From assembly GCF_019799945.1 (NCBI RefSeq), contig NZ_JABGCH010000010.1, positions 1-64,000 on the forward strand: a stretch of 64,000 bases of DNA, read 5' to 3'. The position numbers were made by a program, and so were the translations under genes. Source of the stretch: Modestobacter marinus. GTDB lineage: Bacteria > Actinomycetota > Actinomycetes > Mycobacteriales > Geodermatophilaceae. Positions 1 to 8,098 of the stretch are shown one piece after another; within the stretch, counting starts at the first letter, position 1; the number at the start of each line of letters is the position of its first letter. The notes beneath the pieces are model-generated. The model saw nothing but the letters and a program-made list of their open reading frames with translations, was not told where the DNA came from and made no database searches.

Positions 1-119
1 AGCAGCACGATCCGGGCCCGCTCCACCTCCCGGGCCGGCGCGCCCCTGTCCCGGACCCGCCGCTCCAGCTCCCGCCGATCGGCCTCCGGAACGTTCACCG
101 TCCGCACATGCGCCGCCAT
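1..119 (-). mobile_element. IS630-type transposase, N-terminal part, cut by window edge
   Basis: The minus strand opens with an ATG at 117-119 and reads without a stop to base 1. The visible 39 residues begin MAAHVRTVNVPEADRRELER and continue with alternating Arg/Glu residues ending ERARIVLL. This is the typical start of the N-terminal helix-turn-helix of IS630/Tc1-like transposases. The DDE catalytic part lies outside the window. I did not find a terminal inverted repeat in bases 120-331, which hold nothing else I can call. It may be a whole IS element entering from the left or a remnant. Confidence 0.6.
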
Positions 120-331
120 GAGAAATGGTCCACCCGCTCCGGCATGACCTCAACGAACACCGCGACGGAGCACTAGTGGGCCGGCCGTCTTCTGCGCCGT
201 CACGCACGACCTTCAGCGGCTCGTGTCCCCGAGGGCATTCGGGGGACCACGCCGTGATCTTCGGACGGGTATGACCGTTGACCGAGGGGGCCATGTCAAG
301 CCTCACCGTGAGGGTGGCGCGGCCGTCCGGG

Positions 332-805
332 TCAGCGGTCGAAGTAGGCCAGCCGGGCCTCCGGGGTGGCGAGCAGGTAGAGCTCGATCCCGACCAGGAC
401 GAGGACCGGGACCCCCAGTAGCGGGAGGTCGGCCTCGAAGGCGAGCGTGTACCCCAGCACCGCCAGCAGCAGTTGCAGGGCGACGACCGGCGCGCGGGCC
501 CAGCCCTTGACGCGCCACAGCCCCACGGCGGCGGCACCGAGCAGCCCGGCCGTGAGCCCGACGTAGACGACCTCGGCCAGCGCCCGCCCGACGCTGTCCG
601 GTGAGCTGGTCAGGGTCAGGAACAGCAGCACGGCGGCGACCACGGCCAGCGCGAGCGCCTCGACACCGACCACCAGCGCGGCCCTCCGCAGCGCCGGCGG
701 CGCCTCGGTGACCGGCCGCTCTGCCCGCGGCGCGGACGGCTCGGCCGCACCGCCCAGCAGCCGCTCCGCGCGCGGTCGCCGACGCACGCGCCGACTATCT
801 CCCAC
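332..805 (-). CDS. Small integral membrane protein of unknown function
   Basis: A 157-residue protein. The first 35 residues are Arg/Pro-rich and cytoplasmic-looking. Four hydrophobic segments follow, beginning around ALVVGVEALALAVVAAVLLF, then VYVGLTAGLLGAAAVGL, VALQLLLAVLGYTLAF and PVLVLVGIELYLL. It ends in a short charged tail (PEARLAYFDR). The start is a GTG at 803-805; another GTG four codons later is equally possible. The divergent lipid kinase starts 87 bp away, so the two share a promoter region. I recognise no family. The same strand stays open much further upstream, but that extension is antisense to the kinase and is not coding. Confidence 0.6.
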   Translation of the reverse strand: MGDSRRVRRRPRAERLLGGAAEPSAPRAERPVTEAPPALRRAALVVGVEALALAVVAAVLLFLTLTSSPDSVGRALAEVVYVGLTAGLLGAAAVGLWRVKGWARAPVVALQLLLAVLGYTLAFEADLPLLGVPVLVLVGIELYLLATPEARLAYFDR

Positions 806-880
806 CTGGCCTGGCACGGCGCCGAGGCTACGCCAGGCGGCGTGCCGGGCCGTCCGCGTGAGGCCGGCGACGGCGCTGGC

Positions 881-886
881 TATGTT
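881..886 (+). promoter_or_regulatory. -10 element of a probable leaderless lipid-kinase transcript
   Basis: TATGTT lies 6 nt before the ATG at 893 with no Shine-Dalgarno sequence between. This is the geometry of actinobacterial leaderless mRNAs, where transcription starts at or next to the start codon. The same arrangement recurs at several other genes in the window. Confidence 0.5.
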
Positions 887-892
887 GACCCC

Positions 893-1912
893 ATGCGTGC
901 GCTGCTGGTGGCGAACCCGGCGGCGACCACGACCACCCGTGGGGTGCGCAACGTCCTGGTCCGGGCGCTGTCCAGCGAGCTCAAGGTCGACGTGGTCGAG
1001 ACCGAGCACCGCGGGCACGCCCGCGAGCTGGCCGCCGAGGCGGCCGGGGACGGCGTCGACGTCGACGTCGTCGTGACCCTCGGCGGCGACGGCACCGTGA
1101 ACGAGGCGGTCAACGGCCTGCTGTCCGGCGGCCCCGGGCCCGACGTGCCGATGCTCGCCGTCGTCCCGGGTGGCTCGACCAACGTCTTCGCCCGCGCCCT
1201 GGGCCTCTCCCGCGACCCGGTCGAGGCGACCAGCGAGATCCTCGACGCGCTGCGCGCCGCCCGCTCGCGGCTGGTATCGCTGGGCACCGCGTCGGCACGC
1301 ACGCACGCGCCCGAGGACACCGGCGATCCGGCCGCGGGGCCGGTGGCCTCCGGTGCCGCGCGGACGACGGACGACTGGACCGAGCGCCGCTGGTTCGTCT
1401 TCGCCGCCGGGATGGGGTTCGACGCCGACGTCATCGCCCGGGTGGAGGCGCTGCGCGCCAAGGGACGCCGCTCCTCGGGCTCGCTCTACGTCCGCTCCGG
1501 GGTCAACGCCTTCGTGCTGGGCGCGGACCGGCGCCGTCCGCCGATGACGCTCGAGGTGCCCGGCGAGCCGCCCGTCGACGGGTTGTTCCTCGCCCTGCTC
1601 TCGAACGTCAGCCCGTGGACGTACCTGGGTGCCCGGCCGGTCAACCCGAGCCCTGAGGCGTCCTTCGACACCGGCCTGGACGTGTTCGCGATGGGCCGGA
1701 TGGGCGTGGCCAGGATGCTGCACCACGTGCGGCAGACGATGGCGGCCCGCCCTGACGCGCGCGGCCGCGGGGTCCACCGCTGGCACGACCTCCCGGAGGC
1801 GACGCTCACCTCGGTCCGGCCGCAGGGCTGGCAGCTCGACGGCGACCACCTCGGCACGGCCACGGGCCTGCGGGTGCGCTCGATCCCGGAGGCGTTGCGC
1901 GTCGTCGTGTGA
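893..1912 (+). CDS. Diacylglycerol kinase / sphingosine kinase-family lipid kinase
   Basis: A 339-residue protein of the DAGK catalytic family, which phosphorylates a lipid hydroxyl (diacylglycerol or a related lipid) with ATP at the membrane. It starts MRALLVANPAATTT, the usual beta-strand opening, and carries the nucleotide-binding GGDGTVNEAVNG motif near residue 65 and a PGGSTNVFARALG loop near 100. An Asp/Ala/Pro-rich insertion around residues 140-165 probably belongs to a surface loop. The C-terminal half is a beta-sandwich as in YegS/BmrU-like enzymes. I chose the ATG at 893 because the -10 box sits 6 nt upstream and the extra residues of the longer reading frame do not resemble the family. 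The substrate cannot be read from sequence. Confidence 0.85.
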   Translation: MRALLVANPAATTTTRGVRNVLVRALSSELKVDVVETEHRGHARELAAEAAGDGVDVDVVVTLGGDGTVNEAVNGLLSGGPGPDVPMLAVVPGGSTNVFARALGLSRDPVEATSEILDALRAARSRLVSLGTASARTHAPEDTGDPAAGPVASGAARTTDDWTERRWFVFAAGMGFDADVIARVEALRAKGRRSSGSLYVRSGVNAFVLGADRRRPPMTLEVPGEPPVDGLFLALLSNVSPWTYLGARPVNPSPEASFDTGLDVFAMGRMGVARMLHHVRQTMAARPDARGRGVHRWHDLPEATLTSVRPQGWQLDGDHLGTATGLRVRSIPEALRVVV

Positions 1913-2029
1913 CCCGCGCAGCGATCGGCGGCCCGCGTCGCGCACCACCGTCCCCGTGCCGACGAGTGGCGAGGGTCGCGGTACCGTGGTGAGCTTCCTC
2001 ACGAGGCCCCCGGAGAGCCAGAAGTGTGC

Positions 2030-2058
2030 TTGACAGCCCGGCGACTCGTGAAAGCATC
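2030..2058 (+). promoter_or_regulatory. Probable whiB1 promoter
   Basis: A perfect TTGACA hexamer at 2030-2035 is followed about 17 nt later by AAGCAT/AGCATC (2052-2058), a weak -10. The leader to the whiB1 ATG at 2194 is about 130 nt, leaving room for leader regulation. The -10 assignment is tentative. Confidence 0.4.
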
Positions 2059-2193
2059 ACAGCAAGCAACCTGCTGGTAACAAGCAGGCGGTCGCCGGTC
2101 GACGCGCTGAAGATCCAGCGCGCGGGCCTCAGTGTGTGCGGTCCTGCGGACCGATGACCGATGACGCGATACGAGATCGAGGAGTACACGGCC

Positions 2194-2445
2194 ATGGACT
2201 GGCGCCACCGCGCCCTCTGCCGGGACGAGGACCCGGAGCTCTTCTTCCCGATCGGGACGACGGGCCCCGCCGTCGTCCAGATCGAGCAGGCCAAGGCGGT
2301 GTGCCGGCGTTGCCCGGTGACGCAGTCGTGCCTGGAGTGGGCGTTGAGCTCGGGCCAGGACTCCGGCGTCTGGGGTGGACTCTCCGAGGACGAGCGCCGC
2401 GCCCTCAAGCGCCGCACCGCCCGCACCCGGGTGCACACCGCCTGA
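2194..2445 (+). CDS. whiB1: WhiB1-type iron-sulfur transcription factor
   Basis: An 83-residue WhiB protein. Residues C9, C37, C40 and C46 are the four ligands of the [4Fe-4S] cluster. The DSGVWGG turn near residue 57 and the basic tail RRALKRRTARTR are the sigma-factor/DNA contact elements. The whole sequence closely matches the actinobacterial WhiB1 pattern (MDWRH start, CRDEDPELFFP). The ATG at 2194 is preferred over the upstream in-frame ATG at 2161 because GAGGAG lies just upstream and family members start with MDWRH. WhiB1 is a NO-sensitive regulator, essential in mycobacteria. A strong hairpin follows the gene, and it is convergent with pdtaS, an order also known from Mycobacterium. 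Confidence 0.95.
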   Translation: MDWRHRALCRDEDPELFFPIGTTGPAVVQIEQAKAVCRRCPVTQSCLEWALSSGQDSGVWGGLSEDERRALKRRTARTRVHTA

Positions 2446-2490
2446 CGAGACCCCGCCGCTCGCGGCGGAGCCTGCAGTGGGCACTCACAC

Positions 2491-2524
2491 AGCAAGGGCC
2501 GCTCCCTCGGGAGCGGCCCTTGCT
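2491..2524. terminator. Bidirectional hairpin terminator between whiB1 and pdtaS
   Basis: A perfect 15-16 bp stem (AGCAAGGGCCGCTCC paired with its complement) encloses a TC/CG loop, 46 nt after the whiB1 stop and just before the stop of the convergent kinase gene. There is no T-tract, as is common in high-GC actinobacteria. It can serve both strands. Confidence 0.8.
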
Positions 2525-2527
2525 GCT

Positions 2528-4012
2528 TCACCGCCGCAGCCGCCCGGCCCCGGGCAGGGTGAGCACCGCCTCCGTCCCCGGGCCGCCGTCCCCGGGGGAC
2601 CCCATCTCGAGGGCCCCGGACAGCTCGGTGGTCACCAGCGTGCGGACGATCTGCAGCCCCAGCCCCGTGCTCGCGGCCGGGTCGAAGCCGGCGGGCAGCC
2701 CGCGCCCGTCGTCCCGCACGCGCACCACCAGGTCGTGGCCGTCGCGCTCCGCGGCCAGCACGATCGTGCCCGGCGCCCCGGCGTCGAAGGCGTGCACCGC
2801 GGCGTTGTGCAGCAGCTCGGTGACCGCCATGACCAGCGGCGTGGCCGCCGCCGCGGGCAGCTCACCGAAGCTCCCCACCCGCTTGATCCGCGCGGCCGGC
2901 CCCACGGACGTCACGTCGCCGAGCATGGGCAGCACCTGGTCGAGGACGTCGTCCACCTCGACCACGTCCTCCCGGCTGCCGGCCAGCGTCTCGTGCACGA
3001 CGGCGATCGAGGCGACCCGGCGCACCGACTCCTCCAGCGCCGCGCGCGCCGCCGGCTCGGTCATCCGGCGAGCCTGCAGCCGCAGCAGCGCGGCGACGGT
3101 CTGCAGGTTGTTCTTCACCCGGTGGTGGATCTCCCGGATGGTCGCGTCCTTGGTCATCAGCGCCCGGTCCCGGCGGCGGACGTCGGTGACGTCGCGGATC
3201 AGGACCAGCGCGCCCTCCTCCGCGCCCGGCGCCTGCAGCGGGAGCGCCCGGACCAGCATCGTGGCGGCCTCGTTCTCGACGTCCATCGGATCGGGGAACC
3301 GCCCGGCCACCGCCGCCGCGATGCTGGCCGCCACCGCCTCGCCGGCGACCCGGTCCGCGGACACCCGGCGGGTGACCGCGGCCAGGTCCGCGCCGACCAC
3401 GTCGCCGACGACGCCCATCCGGCGGTAGGCCGACAGGGCGTTGGGGCTGGCGTAGACGGCCCGCCCGGCCGCGTCCAGCCGCACCAGGCCGTCCCCCACG
3501 CGCGGGCTCATCTCGGCGTCCTCGAGCATCCGCGGTGGGAACGTGCCCGCGGCCACCATGAGCGAGAGGTCCGCGGCGATGTCGAGGTAGGTGAGCTCGA
3601 GCATCGAGGGCGCCCGGGTGGCGGCCAGGTTGGTGTCCTTGGCCAGCACGGCCACCACCACACCGTCGTGCCGCACCGGGATGACCTCCCGGCGGCGGGG
3701 GTTGGGCCCCGACCAGTCAGGGTCGCCCTCGGTGACCGGCCGGCCCTCGCGGTGCGCCTGCGCGAGCTGCTCGGCGGCCGCACCGCTGACCTCGGCGCCG
3801 ATGAGGTCCTCGGGCTGGCTGGTGGGCGCGGTGAGCGGGCGGACCTGCGCGACGCACCACCAGGCGCCGTCCTGGAGGGGGACCCACAGCGTGAGGTCGG
3901 CGAAGGCGAGGTCGGCCAGCAGCTGCCAGTCGGCCACCAGCCGCCGGGCGTGGTCGACCTGGGACGGGCTCGACGCGGATCCGCGGGTCAGACGGTCGGA
4001 CAGGCTGCTCAT
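2528..4012 (-). CDS. pdtaS: Sensor histidine kinase, PdtaS-like
   Basis: A 494-residue cytosolic kinase with no membrane segment. The layout is an N-terminal GAF-like domain (about 1-150), a PAS domain (about 165-275), a HisKA_2 dimerisation/phosphoacceptor domain with REIHHRVKNNLQT near residue 300, and an HATPase_c domain. The HATPase boxes are ELLHNAAVHA (N), DDGRGLP (G1) and TGLGLQIV (G2). This is the layout of PdtaS (Rv3220c), which phosphorylates the ANTAR antiterminator PdtaR. The ATG at 4010-4012 (MSSLSDRL) is the family start; the 14 residues upstream are Arg/Pro-rich and unlikely. No dedicated response regulator lies beside it. A GAF-ANTAR protein at 40.6 kb is in the window, but a typical PdtaR would have a receiver domain. 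Confidence 0.88.
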   Translation of the reverse strand: MSSLSDRLTRGSASSPSQVDHARRLVADWQLLADLAFADLTLWVPLQDGAWWCVAQVRPLTAPTSQPEDLIGAEVSGAAAEQLAQAHREGRPVTEGDPDWSGPNPRRREVIPVRHDGVVVAVLAKDTNLAATRAPSMLELTYLDIAADLSLMVAAGTFPPRMLEDAEMSPRVGDGLVRLDAAGRAVYASPNALSAYRRMGVVGDVVGADLAAVTRRVSADRVAGEAVAASIAAAVAGRFPDPMDVENEAATMLVRALPLQAPGAEEGALVLIRDVTDVRRRDRALMTKDATIREIHHRVKNNLQTVAALLRLQARRMTEPAARAALEESVRRVASIAVVHETLAGSREDVVEVDDVLDQVLPMLGDVTSVGPAARIKRVGSFGELPAAAATPLVMAVTELLHNAAVHAFDAGAPGTIVLAAERDGHDLVVRVRDDGRGLPAGFDPAASTGLGLQIVRTLVTTELSGALEMGSPGDGGPGTEAVLTLPGAGRLRR

Positions 4013-4074
4013 CGTGAGCCGGAGCCTAGGCGGGGGCCGGGACACCGCCCCCACCTACCCTGCGGGGCAGCGGT

Positions 4075-4317
4075 TCAGTGCGCGGCTCCTCGTTCGGCGG
4101 CGACGACGGTGGCGATGAGGTCGCCCTCCTGCAGGACCTCGCCCTCGACCACGTGGAGCTCCTCGACGCGGCCGGCGTGCTCGGTGAGCACCGGGATCTC
4201 CATCTTCATCGACTCGAGGATCACCAGGGTGTCCCCCGCCGCGACCTCGCTCCCCGGGGTCACCAGGACCTTCCAGACGCTGGAGACCATCTCGGCGTGG
4301 ATCTCCTGCACCGCCAC
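4075..4317 (-). CDS. Single-domain biotin carrier protein (TB7.3-like)
   Basis: An 80-residue protein that is one biotinyl/lipoyl domain. The biotinylation motif ESMKME has its acceptor lysine at K38, flanked by the usual VAAGDTLVILE and VVEGEVLQEGDLIA strands. It matches the mycobacterial biotinylated protein TB7.3 (Rv3221c), which also sits beside the PdtaS gene. It should be modified by BirA and act as a mobile carboxyl carrier, but no carboxyltransferase gene is nearby. The neighbouring upstream gene encodes a biotin-carboxylase-like protein that seems inactive. Confidence 0.92.
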   Translation of the reverse strand: MAVQEIHAEMVSSVWKVLVTPGSEVAAGDTLVILESMKMEIPVLTEHAGRVEELHVVEGEVLQEGDLIATVVAAERGAAH

Positions 4318-4409
4318 CGGCGCTCCTCCTCATCGACCACGGGACCGCCGGAGCCGACGGCGTGCACATGAAAGCACGTCCACCGGTCGGCTCCGGACCG
4401 CACGCGACG

Positions 4410-5447
4410 TCAGGAAAGGTCGGACACCAGCGAGCCGGCCAGCCGCTGCAGCACGCCGCAGACGGCCGTCCCGTCGTGCGGCACCCCGGTCTCCGGCAGG
4501 CCGGTGAGCACCGCCGACGCGGCACGGGCCGCGGCGGCGAGGTCGGGGCCCGCGGCGCTGACCGTGGCCAGCAGCGCGTCGTACCAGCCGTCGAGCCGGT
4601 CACCGGGGTCGTAGCCGCTCACCGCGACCGCGTCGCCGCCGCGCTGCGGCGCGACGTCGGGCAGCCGGCCGGTGATCCGGCCGGCGGTGCCGGGCGGCAG
4701 GGTCGAACGCAGCTGGACGGCAACCGCCGGGCGACCGGGAGCACCGTCCGCCGGCACCGGCCCGAACGGCCGGTCCCCCGCGCTGCGCAGCGTCAGCTCG
4801 ACGGCGTCCACACCGTGCGAGCGCTCGAGGACCGCCATGTCCAGGGAGAAGCCGGCGGCCACCTCGGCGAGCTCGCCGTCGGGGTCGATGCCCACGGTGA
4901 CCAGCCCACGCCAGCCCAGCTCCGGCAGCCGGCGGGCAGCCGCCGGCAGCGGGCCGAGCCCGTGGGCCGGGGTCCAGGACACCCGAGGTGTGCCGCCCGC
5001 GCGGTCCCGGAGCACCGGCGTGACGTGGTGCAGGCCCTCGGCCGTGACCCAGGCGAGGAAGCCCCGCTCGCTCGCCGGTTCGACGCCGTCCCCGCCGAGC
5101 CGCTCCAGCACCTCGGCGTCCGGCCCGACCCAGGTGAGCCCGGCGTCCACGACCGTGGCGGCCAGGCGCGCGTTGCCGGCCAGCGCGGGCGGGACCGGGA
5201 GCACCGCCTCCACCTGGCTCCGGCGGGCGGCCTCCACCAGCCGGTCGGCGTCGAGGTAGGACTCGGTGGCCGGTGCCGGGCCCAGCAGGACCGCCTCGTC
5301 GGCCAGCCGCACGTGCCGGGCGTCCCGCTCGGCCTCGGAGTAGACGGCGACCGACTTGACGCCGAGCCGGGAGCACGCCCGGATCACCGCGCAGGCCATC
5401 GGCCCGCGTCCGGCGACCAGCACGCTGTCCGCCACCGTCAAGACCAC
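4410..5447 (-). CDS. Biotin-carboxylase-like protein, probable pseudoenzyme
   Basis: A 345-residue protein; active biotin carboxylases are about 450. Residues 8-117 align with the N-terminal (PreATP) domain: VLVAGRGPMACAVIRACSRL, then AVYSEAERDARHVRLADEAV and GPAPATESYLD. The last 90 residues fit the C-terminal domain (GRITG near 265, then WYDALLATV). The ATP-grasp core is shrunken to about 75-90 residues and lacks its signatures. The MGDK lysine is replaced (RLGGDG), GYGFLSEN became VPPALAGN, and the stretch that should hold the EMNxR and LQVEH motifs reads AEVAAGFSLDMAVLERSHG. ATP, Mg and bicarbonate binding therefore look lost. It lies 92 bp upstream of the biotin carrier gene in the same direction. 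It may be a structural or regulatory partner of that carrier. The reading frame is intact with strong coding bias, so simple decay is unlikely. Confidence 0.75.
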   Translation of the reverse strand: MVLTVADSVLVAGRGPMACAVIRACSRLGVKSVAVYSEAERDARHVRLADEAVLLGPAPATESYLDADRLVEAARRSQVEAVLPVPPALAGNARLAATVVDAGLTWVGPDAEVLERLGGDGVEPASERGFLAWVTAEGLHHVTPVLRDRAGGTPRVSWTPAHGLGPLPAAARRLPELGWRGLVTVGIDPDGELAEVAAGFSLDMAVLERSHGVDAVELTLRSAGDRPFGPVPADGAPGRPAVAVQLRSTLPPGTAGRITGRLPDVAPQRGGDAVAVSGYDPGDRLDGWYDALLATVSAAGPDLAAAARAASAVLTGLPETGVPHDGTAVCGVLQRLAGSLVSDLS

Positions 5448-5648
5448 GTCGTCCCCCGTCCCCGGCTCGCGCCGGTGTCGTCCTCGTCGACGGGGACCGG
5501 TCGCCGTACCTGCGCACGGCCGGTTCCCGTCCCGTGAGACCCTTGCCGTGTCAGCTTGGCCGGTACCCGGGTGCTCCGCACCCCCCGCCGGCCCCGTTCA
5601 CCACTCCGGGCCAGACGGGTCCGGCACGTCTCGAGGGAGGAGGCCGGC

Positions 5649-5723
5649 ATGTCCAAGCGTGGACGCAAGCGGCGCGGCCGCAAGAAGAACGCCGCCAACC
5701 ACGGCAAGCGCCCCAACGCCTGA
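5649..5723 (+). CDS. 50S ribosomal protein bL37
   Basis: A 24-residue, extremely basic protein starting MSKRGRKRRGRKKN and ending ANHGKRPNA. Composition, length and the terminal NHGKRPN motif match bL37, the tiny actinobacterial large-subunit protein first seen in cryo-EM structures of the Mycobacterium smegmatis ribosome. An excellent Shine-Dalgarno sequence (GGGAGGAGG) sits 6-8 nt before the ATG. A long hairpin follows the stop. It lies between the biotin cluster and rsrA-sigR and is easily missed because of its size. Confidence 0.88.
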   Translation: MSKRGRKRRGRKKNAANHGKRPNA

Positions 5724-5739
5724 GCCGAGGCGCCCCCGG

Positions 5740-5791
5740 CCCCCTGCACGTCCCGCACGCGAGCTCGCGAGCGGGTGGGACCTGCAGGGGG
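5740..5791. terminator. Hairpin terminator between bL37 and rsrA
   Basis: CCCCCTGCA (5740-5748) pairs with TGCAGGGGG (5783-5791), and the stem continues inward through GTCCC/GGGAC with few mismatches. It ends just before the rsrA stop and is followed by TCCTCTT. It separates the convergent bL37 and rsrA transcripts. Confidence 0.7.
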
Positions 5792-5796
5792 TCCTC

Positions 5797-6129
5797 TTAG
5801 GAGCGGCGCTCCTCGGTGATGGTCTCGACGGTGGCCCGTTCGACGCTGACCTGGGTGCCGTCCTCCTCGAAGGTGACGCTGGTCAGCTGGACCTTGATCC
5901 GGTCCCGCAGCCCGGGCGGCGGCGCGTCCCCGCCGCAGCGCCGGCGGACCAGCGCCTTGAACTCCTGCTCGATCCCGAACTGCCGCAGGCAGGGAGAGCA
6001 GTCCTCGAGGTGCTCGGCGATGACCGCGCGCCGGGCGTCGTCGGTCTCGTGGTCGAGGAACTCGAAGACGTGCGACAGGACGTCGTCGCACGAGGTGATG
6101 TGAGCGTCGTCGTGAGCGGCGTTGGTCAC
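5797..6129 (-). CDS. rsrA: Zinc-binding redox anti-sigma factor RsrA
   Basis: A 110-residue ZAS-type anti-sigma factor that holds SigR inactive until disulfide stress oxidises it and releases zinc. The ligands are visible as C14, H40, C44 and C47 (HLEDCSPC, the HxxxCxxC motif), with a further C65, the same spacing as Streptomyces RsrA. The GTG at 6127-6129 is chosen because GGAGGG lies 4-5 nt upstream and the length then fits the family. A longer frame reaching 6186 adds a Pro/Arg-rich leader without a good ribosome site. The gene lies 73 bp downstream of sigR in the same operon. Confidence 0.9.
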   Translation of the reverse strand: MTNAAHDDAHITSCDDVLSHVFEFLDHETDDARRAVIAEHLEDCSPCLRQFGIEQEFKALVRRRCGGDAPPPGLRDRIKVQLTSVTFEEDGTQVSVERATVETITEERRS

Positions 6130-6202
6130 GAACCCTCCTCGCTGTCGCTCGTCGGGCACGTGCCCAGGGGTGCTGTGCTCGTCCACGAGCTCGCCGGCTC
6201 GC

Positions 6203-6898
6203 TCACGAGCGAGCCTCCTCAGCGGCTCCGGCGCGGACGAAGCCGCGCTCGCGGGCGTAGTCGGCGAGCAGCTTCTGCAGCCCGCGGCGACCGCGGTGCA
6301 GCCGGGACATCACCGTGCCGATGGGCGTGCCCATGATCTCGGCGATCTCCTTGTAGGCGAATCCCTCGACGTCGGCGAGGTAGACCGCCAGCCGGAAGTC
6401 CTCCGGCAACTGCTGGAGGGCGTCCTTGATGTCGGAGTCGGGCAGGTGGTCCAGCGCCTCGATCTCCGCCGAGCGCAGCCCGCTGGAGGTGTGCTCCTCC
6501 GCCGCGTACAGCTGCCAGTCCTGCACCTGGTCGGTGGGGTACTGCTGCGGCTGCCGCTGCTTCTTGCGGTAGCTGTTGATGTAGGTGTTCGTCAGGATCC
6601 GGTACAGCCATGCCTTGAGGTTCGTGCCCTCGGCGAACTGGTGGAACGCGGAGTAGGCCTTGACGAACGTCTCCTGCACCAGGTCCTCGGCGTCGGCGGG
6701 GTTGCGGGTCATCCGCAGCGCTGCCGGGTAGAGCTGGTCCAGGAAGGGCAGTGCGTCGCGCTCGAACCGGGCGTCGCGTGCCGCTCGCGTCTCGGCGAGC
6801 TCGGTACGGCTGCCGTCGGCACGGGCCTCGGGGGTCTCGACCGCGCCGGTGACGTCCGTCCCCGTGGCGGTGCTGTCGACCGCAGGCTCTTCAGGCAC
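6203..6898 (-). CDS. sigR: ECF sigma factor SigR/SigH (thiol-oxidative stress)
   Basis: A 231-residue group IV sigma factor. Region 2 runs from [20 protein letters not shown] through [14 protein letters not shown] and [15 protein letters not shown]; region 4 has [20 protein letters not shown]. This pattern, including the YRKKQRQP linker, is that of SigR of Streptomyces and SigH of mycobacteria, which control thioredoxin and mycothiol genes. A GTG at 6896-6898, preceded by AGAGAGG, gives a 30-45-residue acidic N-terminal extension. That resembles the extension giving rise to the long unstable SigR' form in Streptomyces, so an internal shorter start is also possible. I found no convincing GGAAT-N18-GTT autoregulatory promoter in 6899-7075. 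Confidence 0.92.
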   Translation of the reverse strand: MPEEPAVDSTATGTDVTGAVETPEARADGSRTELAETRAARDARFERDALPFLDQLYPAALRMTRNPADAEDLVQETFVKAYSAFHQFAEGTNLKAWLYRILTNTYINSYRKKQRQPQQYPTDQVQDWQLYAAEEHTSSGLRSAEIEALDHLPDSDIKDALQQLPEDFRLAVYLADVEGFAYKEIAEIMGTPIGTVMSRLHRGRRGLQKLLADYARERGFVRAGAAEEARS

Positions 6899-7075
6899 CG
6901 ACCGTCCTCTCTGCGGGGCCCGGGAGCGGACCACCACCTCGGCCGATCCTAACCGTGGGGCACCGGGTCGGCCGGGGGGACGACGGGAGGGCCCGGAACT
7001 CCGCGCGGGGCGGGTCCGCGTGCCGGGGACTGTGCTGCTCACGGCCCGTGCAACCGCACGCCCTCCGGTCGTGTT

Positions 7076-7107
7076 CCCGGCCCGCCGGGATCGTGCGGCG
7101 GGCCGGG
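7076..7107 (-). terminator. Terminator of the first nucleoside hydrolase unit
   Basis: A perfect 12-bp stem CCCGGCCCGCCG / CGGCGGGCCGGG with an 8-nt loop lies directly after the stop of the hydrolase ending at 7114. It isolates the island from the sigR upstream region. Confidence 0.75.
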
Positions 7108-7113
7108 AGACGG

Positions 7114-8073
7114 TCAGCTGCGGGGCGCGAACGTCCGCAGCATGAAGTCGACGAACAGCCCGGCGTCGGCACCGAGCGCGACGTCGCAGTTCGGCTCCTT
7201 GCCGCTGCGGGAGTACAGGTCGATGACCGTCCGGCCGACCGTCAGCGCCCCCGCCGTCTCGACGTCGACGTGCGTCCGCTGGACGTCGAGCACCTCCCGG
7301 TGCAGGAGGTACGCGACGCAGAGGGCGTCGTGCACCGGGGCGCTGCCCGGCGTCGCCATCGGCTGCGTGGCGTCGTAGCCGGTGATCCGCTGCCCGATGA
7401 GCGTGGCCGCGGCCTCGCCCGCGGGGGTGCCCAGCGCCGCGAGGGCCTGGCACTGCTCGCGGGACACCAGGGCCTGGTGCGTGGCGTCCAGCGGCACCAG
7501 CGTGATCCGGGGGAAGCCGGCGGCGAAGACCGCGGCGGCAGCCTCCGGATCGGCCCAGATGTTGAACTCGGCCGACGGCGTCGCGTTGCCCTTGACGTTG
7601 CCGCCACCCATGATCACGACCTCCGGGACGGCCTCCACCAGCCGCGGCTCGATCGCGATCGCCGCGGCGATGTTGCTCAGCGGCCCGACCGGGACCAGCG
7701 CGATCTCGTCGGTGGTCGCCCGATAGGTCTCCACGAGGAACTCGACCGCGCCGGTGTCCTGCTTGCGGCTGGTCGCCGGCGGGAGGGGCAGCTCGCGGCC
7801 GTGGATGTTGCTGCTCGGGTTGACCTCCGAGTGGCGGGGCACCGGGAAGTCCGACCGGACGATCGGGCGGCGCAGACCCTCGTACACCGGGATCTCCGCG
7901 CGGCCGATGTGGTCGAGGACGCGCAGCGTGTTGTCCGTGCAGTACTGCACCTCGACGTTGCCGTTGACCGTGGTCACCCCCACCAGGTCCAGCTCGGGGT
8001 GGAGGGCGGCCAGCATGATGGCCACGGCGTCGTCGGTGCCGGTGTCGCAGTCGAGGATCAGCTTCTGGGACAT
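7114..8073 (-). CDS. Nucleoside hydrolase (IUNH family), paralogue 1
   Basis: A 319-residue ribonucleoside hydrolase that cleaves the N-glycosidic bond to free base plus ribose in the cytosol. The N-terminal calcium-binding motif is [12 protein letters not shown], the central strand is [12 protein letters not shown] followed by [12 protein letters not shown], and the C-terminal catalytic His-Asp pair is VHDAL. A NIHGREL segment lies in the substrate loop. The ATG at 8073 has AGAGAGG upstream. It lies 25 bp downstream of paralogue 2 in one transcription unit that ends in a strong hairpin. The two genes share only general family motifs, so they probably differ in base preference. The substrate is not predictable by eye. 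Confidence 0.9.
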   Translation of the reverse strand: MSQKLILDCDTGTDDAVAIMLAALHPELDLVGVTTVNGNVEVQYCTDNTLRVLDHIGRAEIPVYEGLRRPIVRSDFPVPRHSEVNPSSNIHGRELPLPPATSRKQDTGAVEFLVETYRATTDEIALVPVGPLSNIAAAIAIEPRLVEAVPEVVIMGGGNVKGNATPSAEFNIWADPEAAAAVFAAGFPRITLVPLDATHQALVSREQCQALAALGTPAGEAAATLIGQRITGYDATQPMATPGSAPVHDALCVAYLLHREVLDVQRTHVDVETAGALTVGRTVIDLYSRSGKEPNCDVALGADAGLFVDFMLRTFAPRS

Positions 8074-8098
8074 GGGGGGACCTCTCTCGGACGGATCG

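Noticed and set aside
223-510. Plus-strand frame of 95 codons near the left edge
   Set aside because: Arg/Pro/Gly low-complexity product overlapping the better-supported membrane protein on the other strand.
332-2002. A 556-codon minus-strand open frame across the lipid kinase
   Set aside because: Only the last about 157 codons read as a protein; the rest is antisense to a clear DAGK gene and is open only because of high G/C.
2047-2061. CRP-like palindrome CGTGA-N5-TCACA before whiB1
   Set aside because: The spacing is one base shorter than the TGTGA-N6-TCACA consensus and it overlaps the proposed -10, so I do not call a CRP site although whiB1 is CRP-controlled in mycobacteria.
6899-7075. 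A SigR autoregulatory promoter (GGAAT spacer GTT) upstream of sigR
   Set aside because: I found a GTTAGGAT box but no GGAAT at the required distance.
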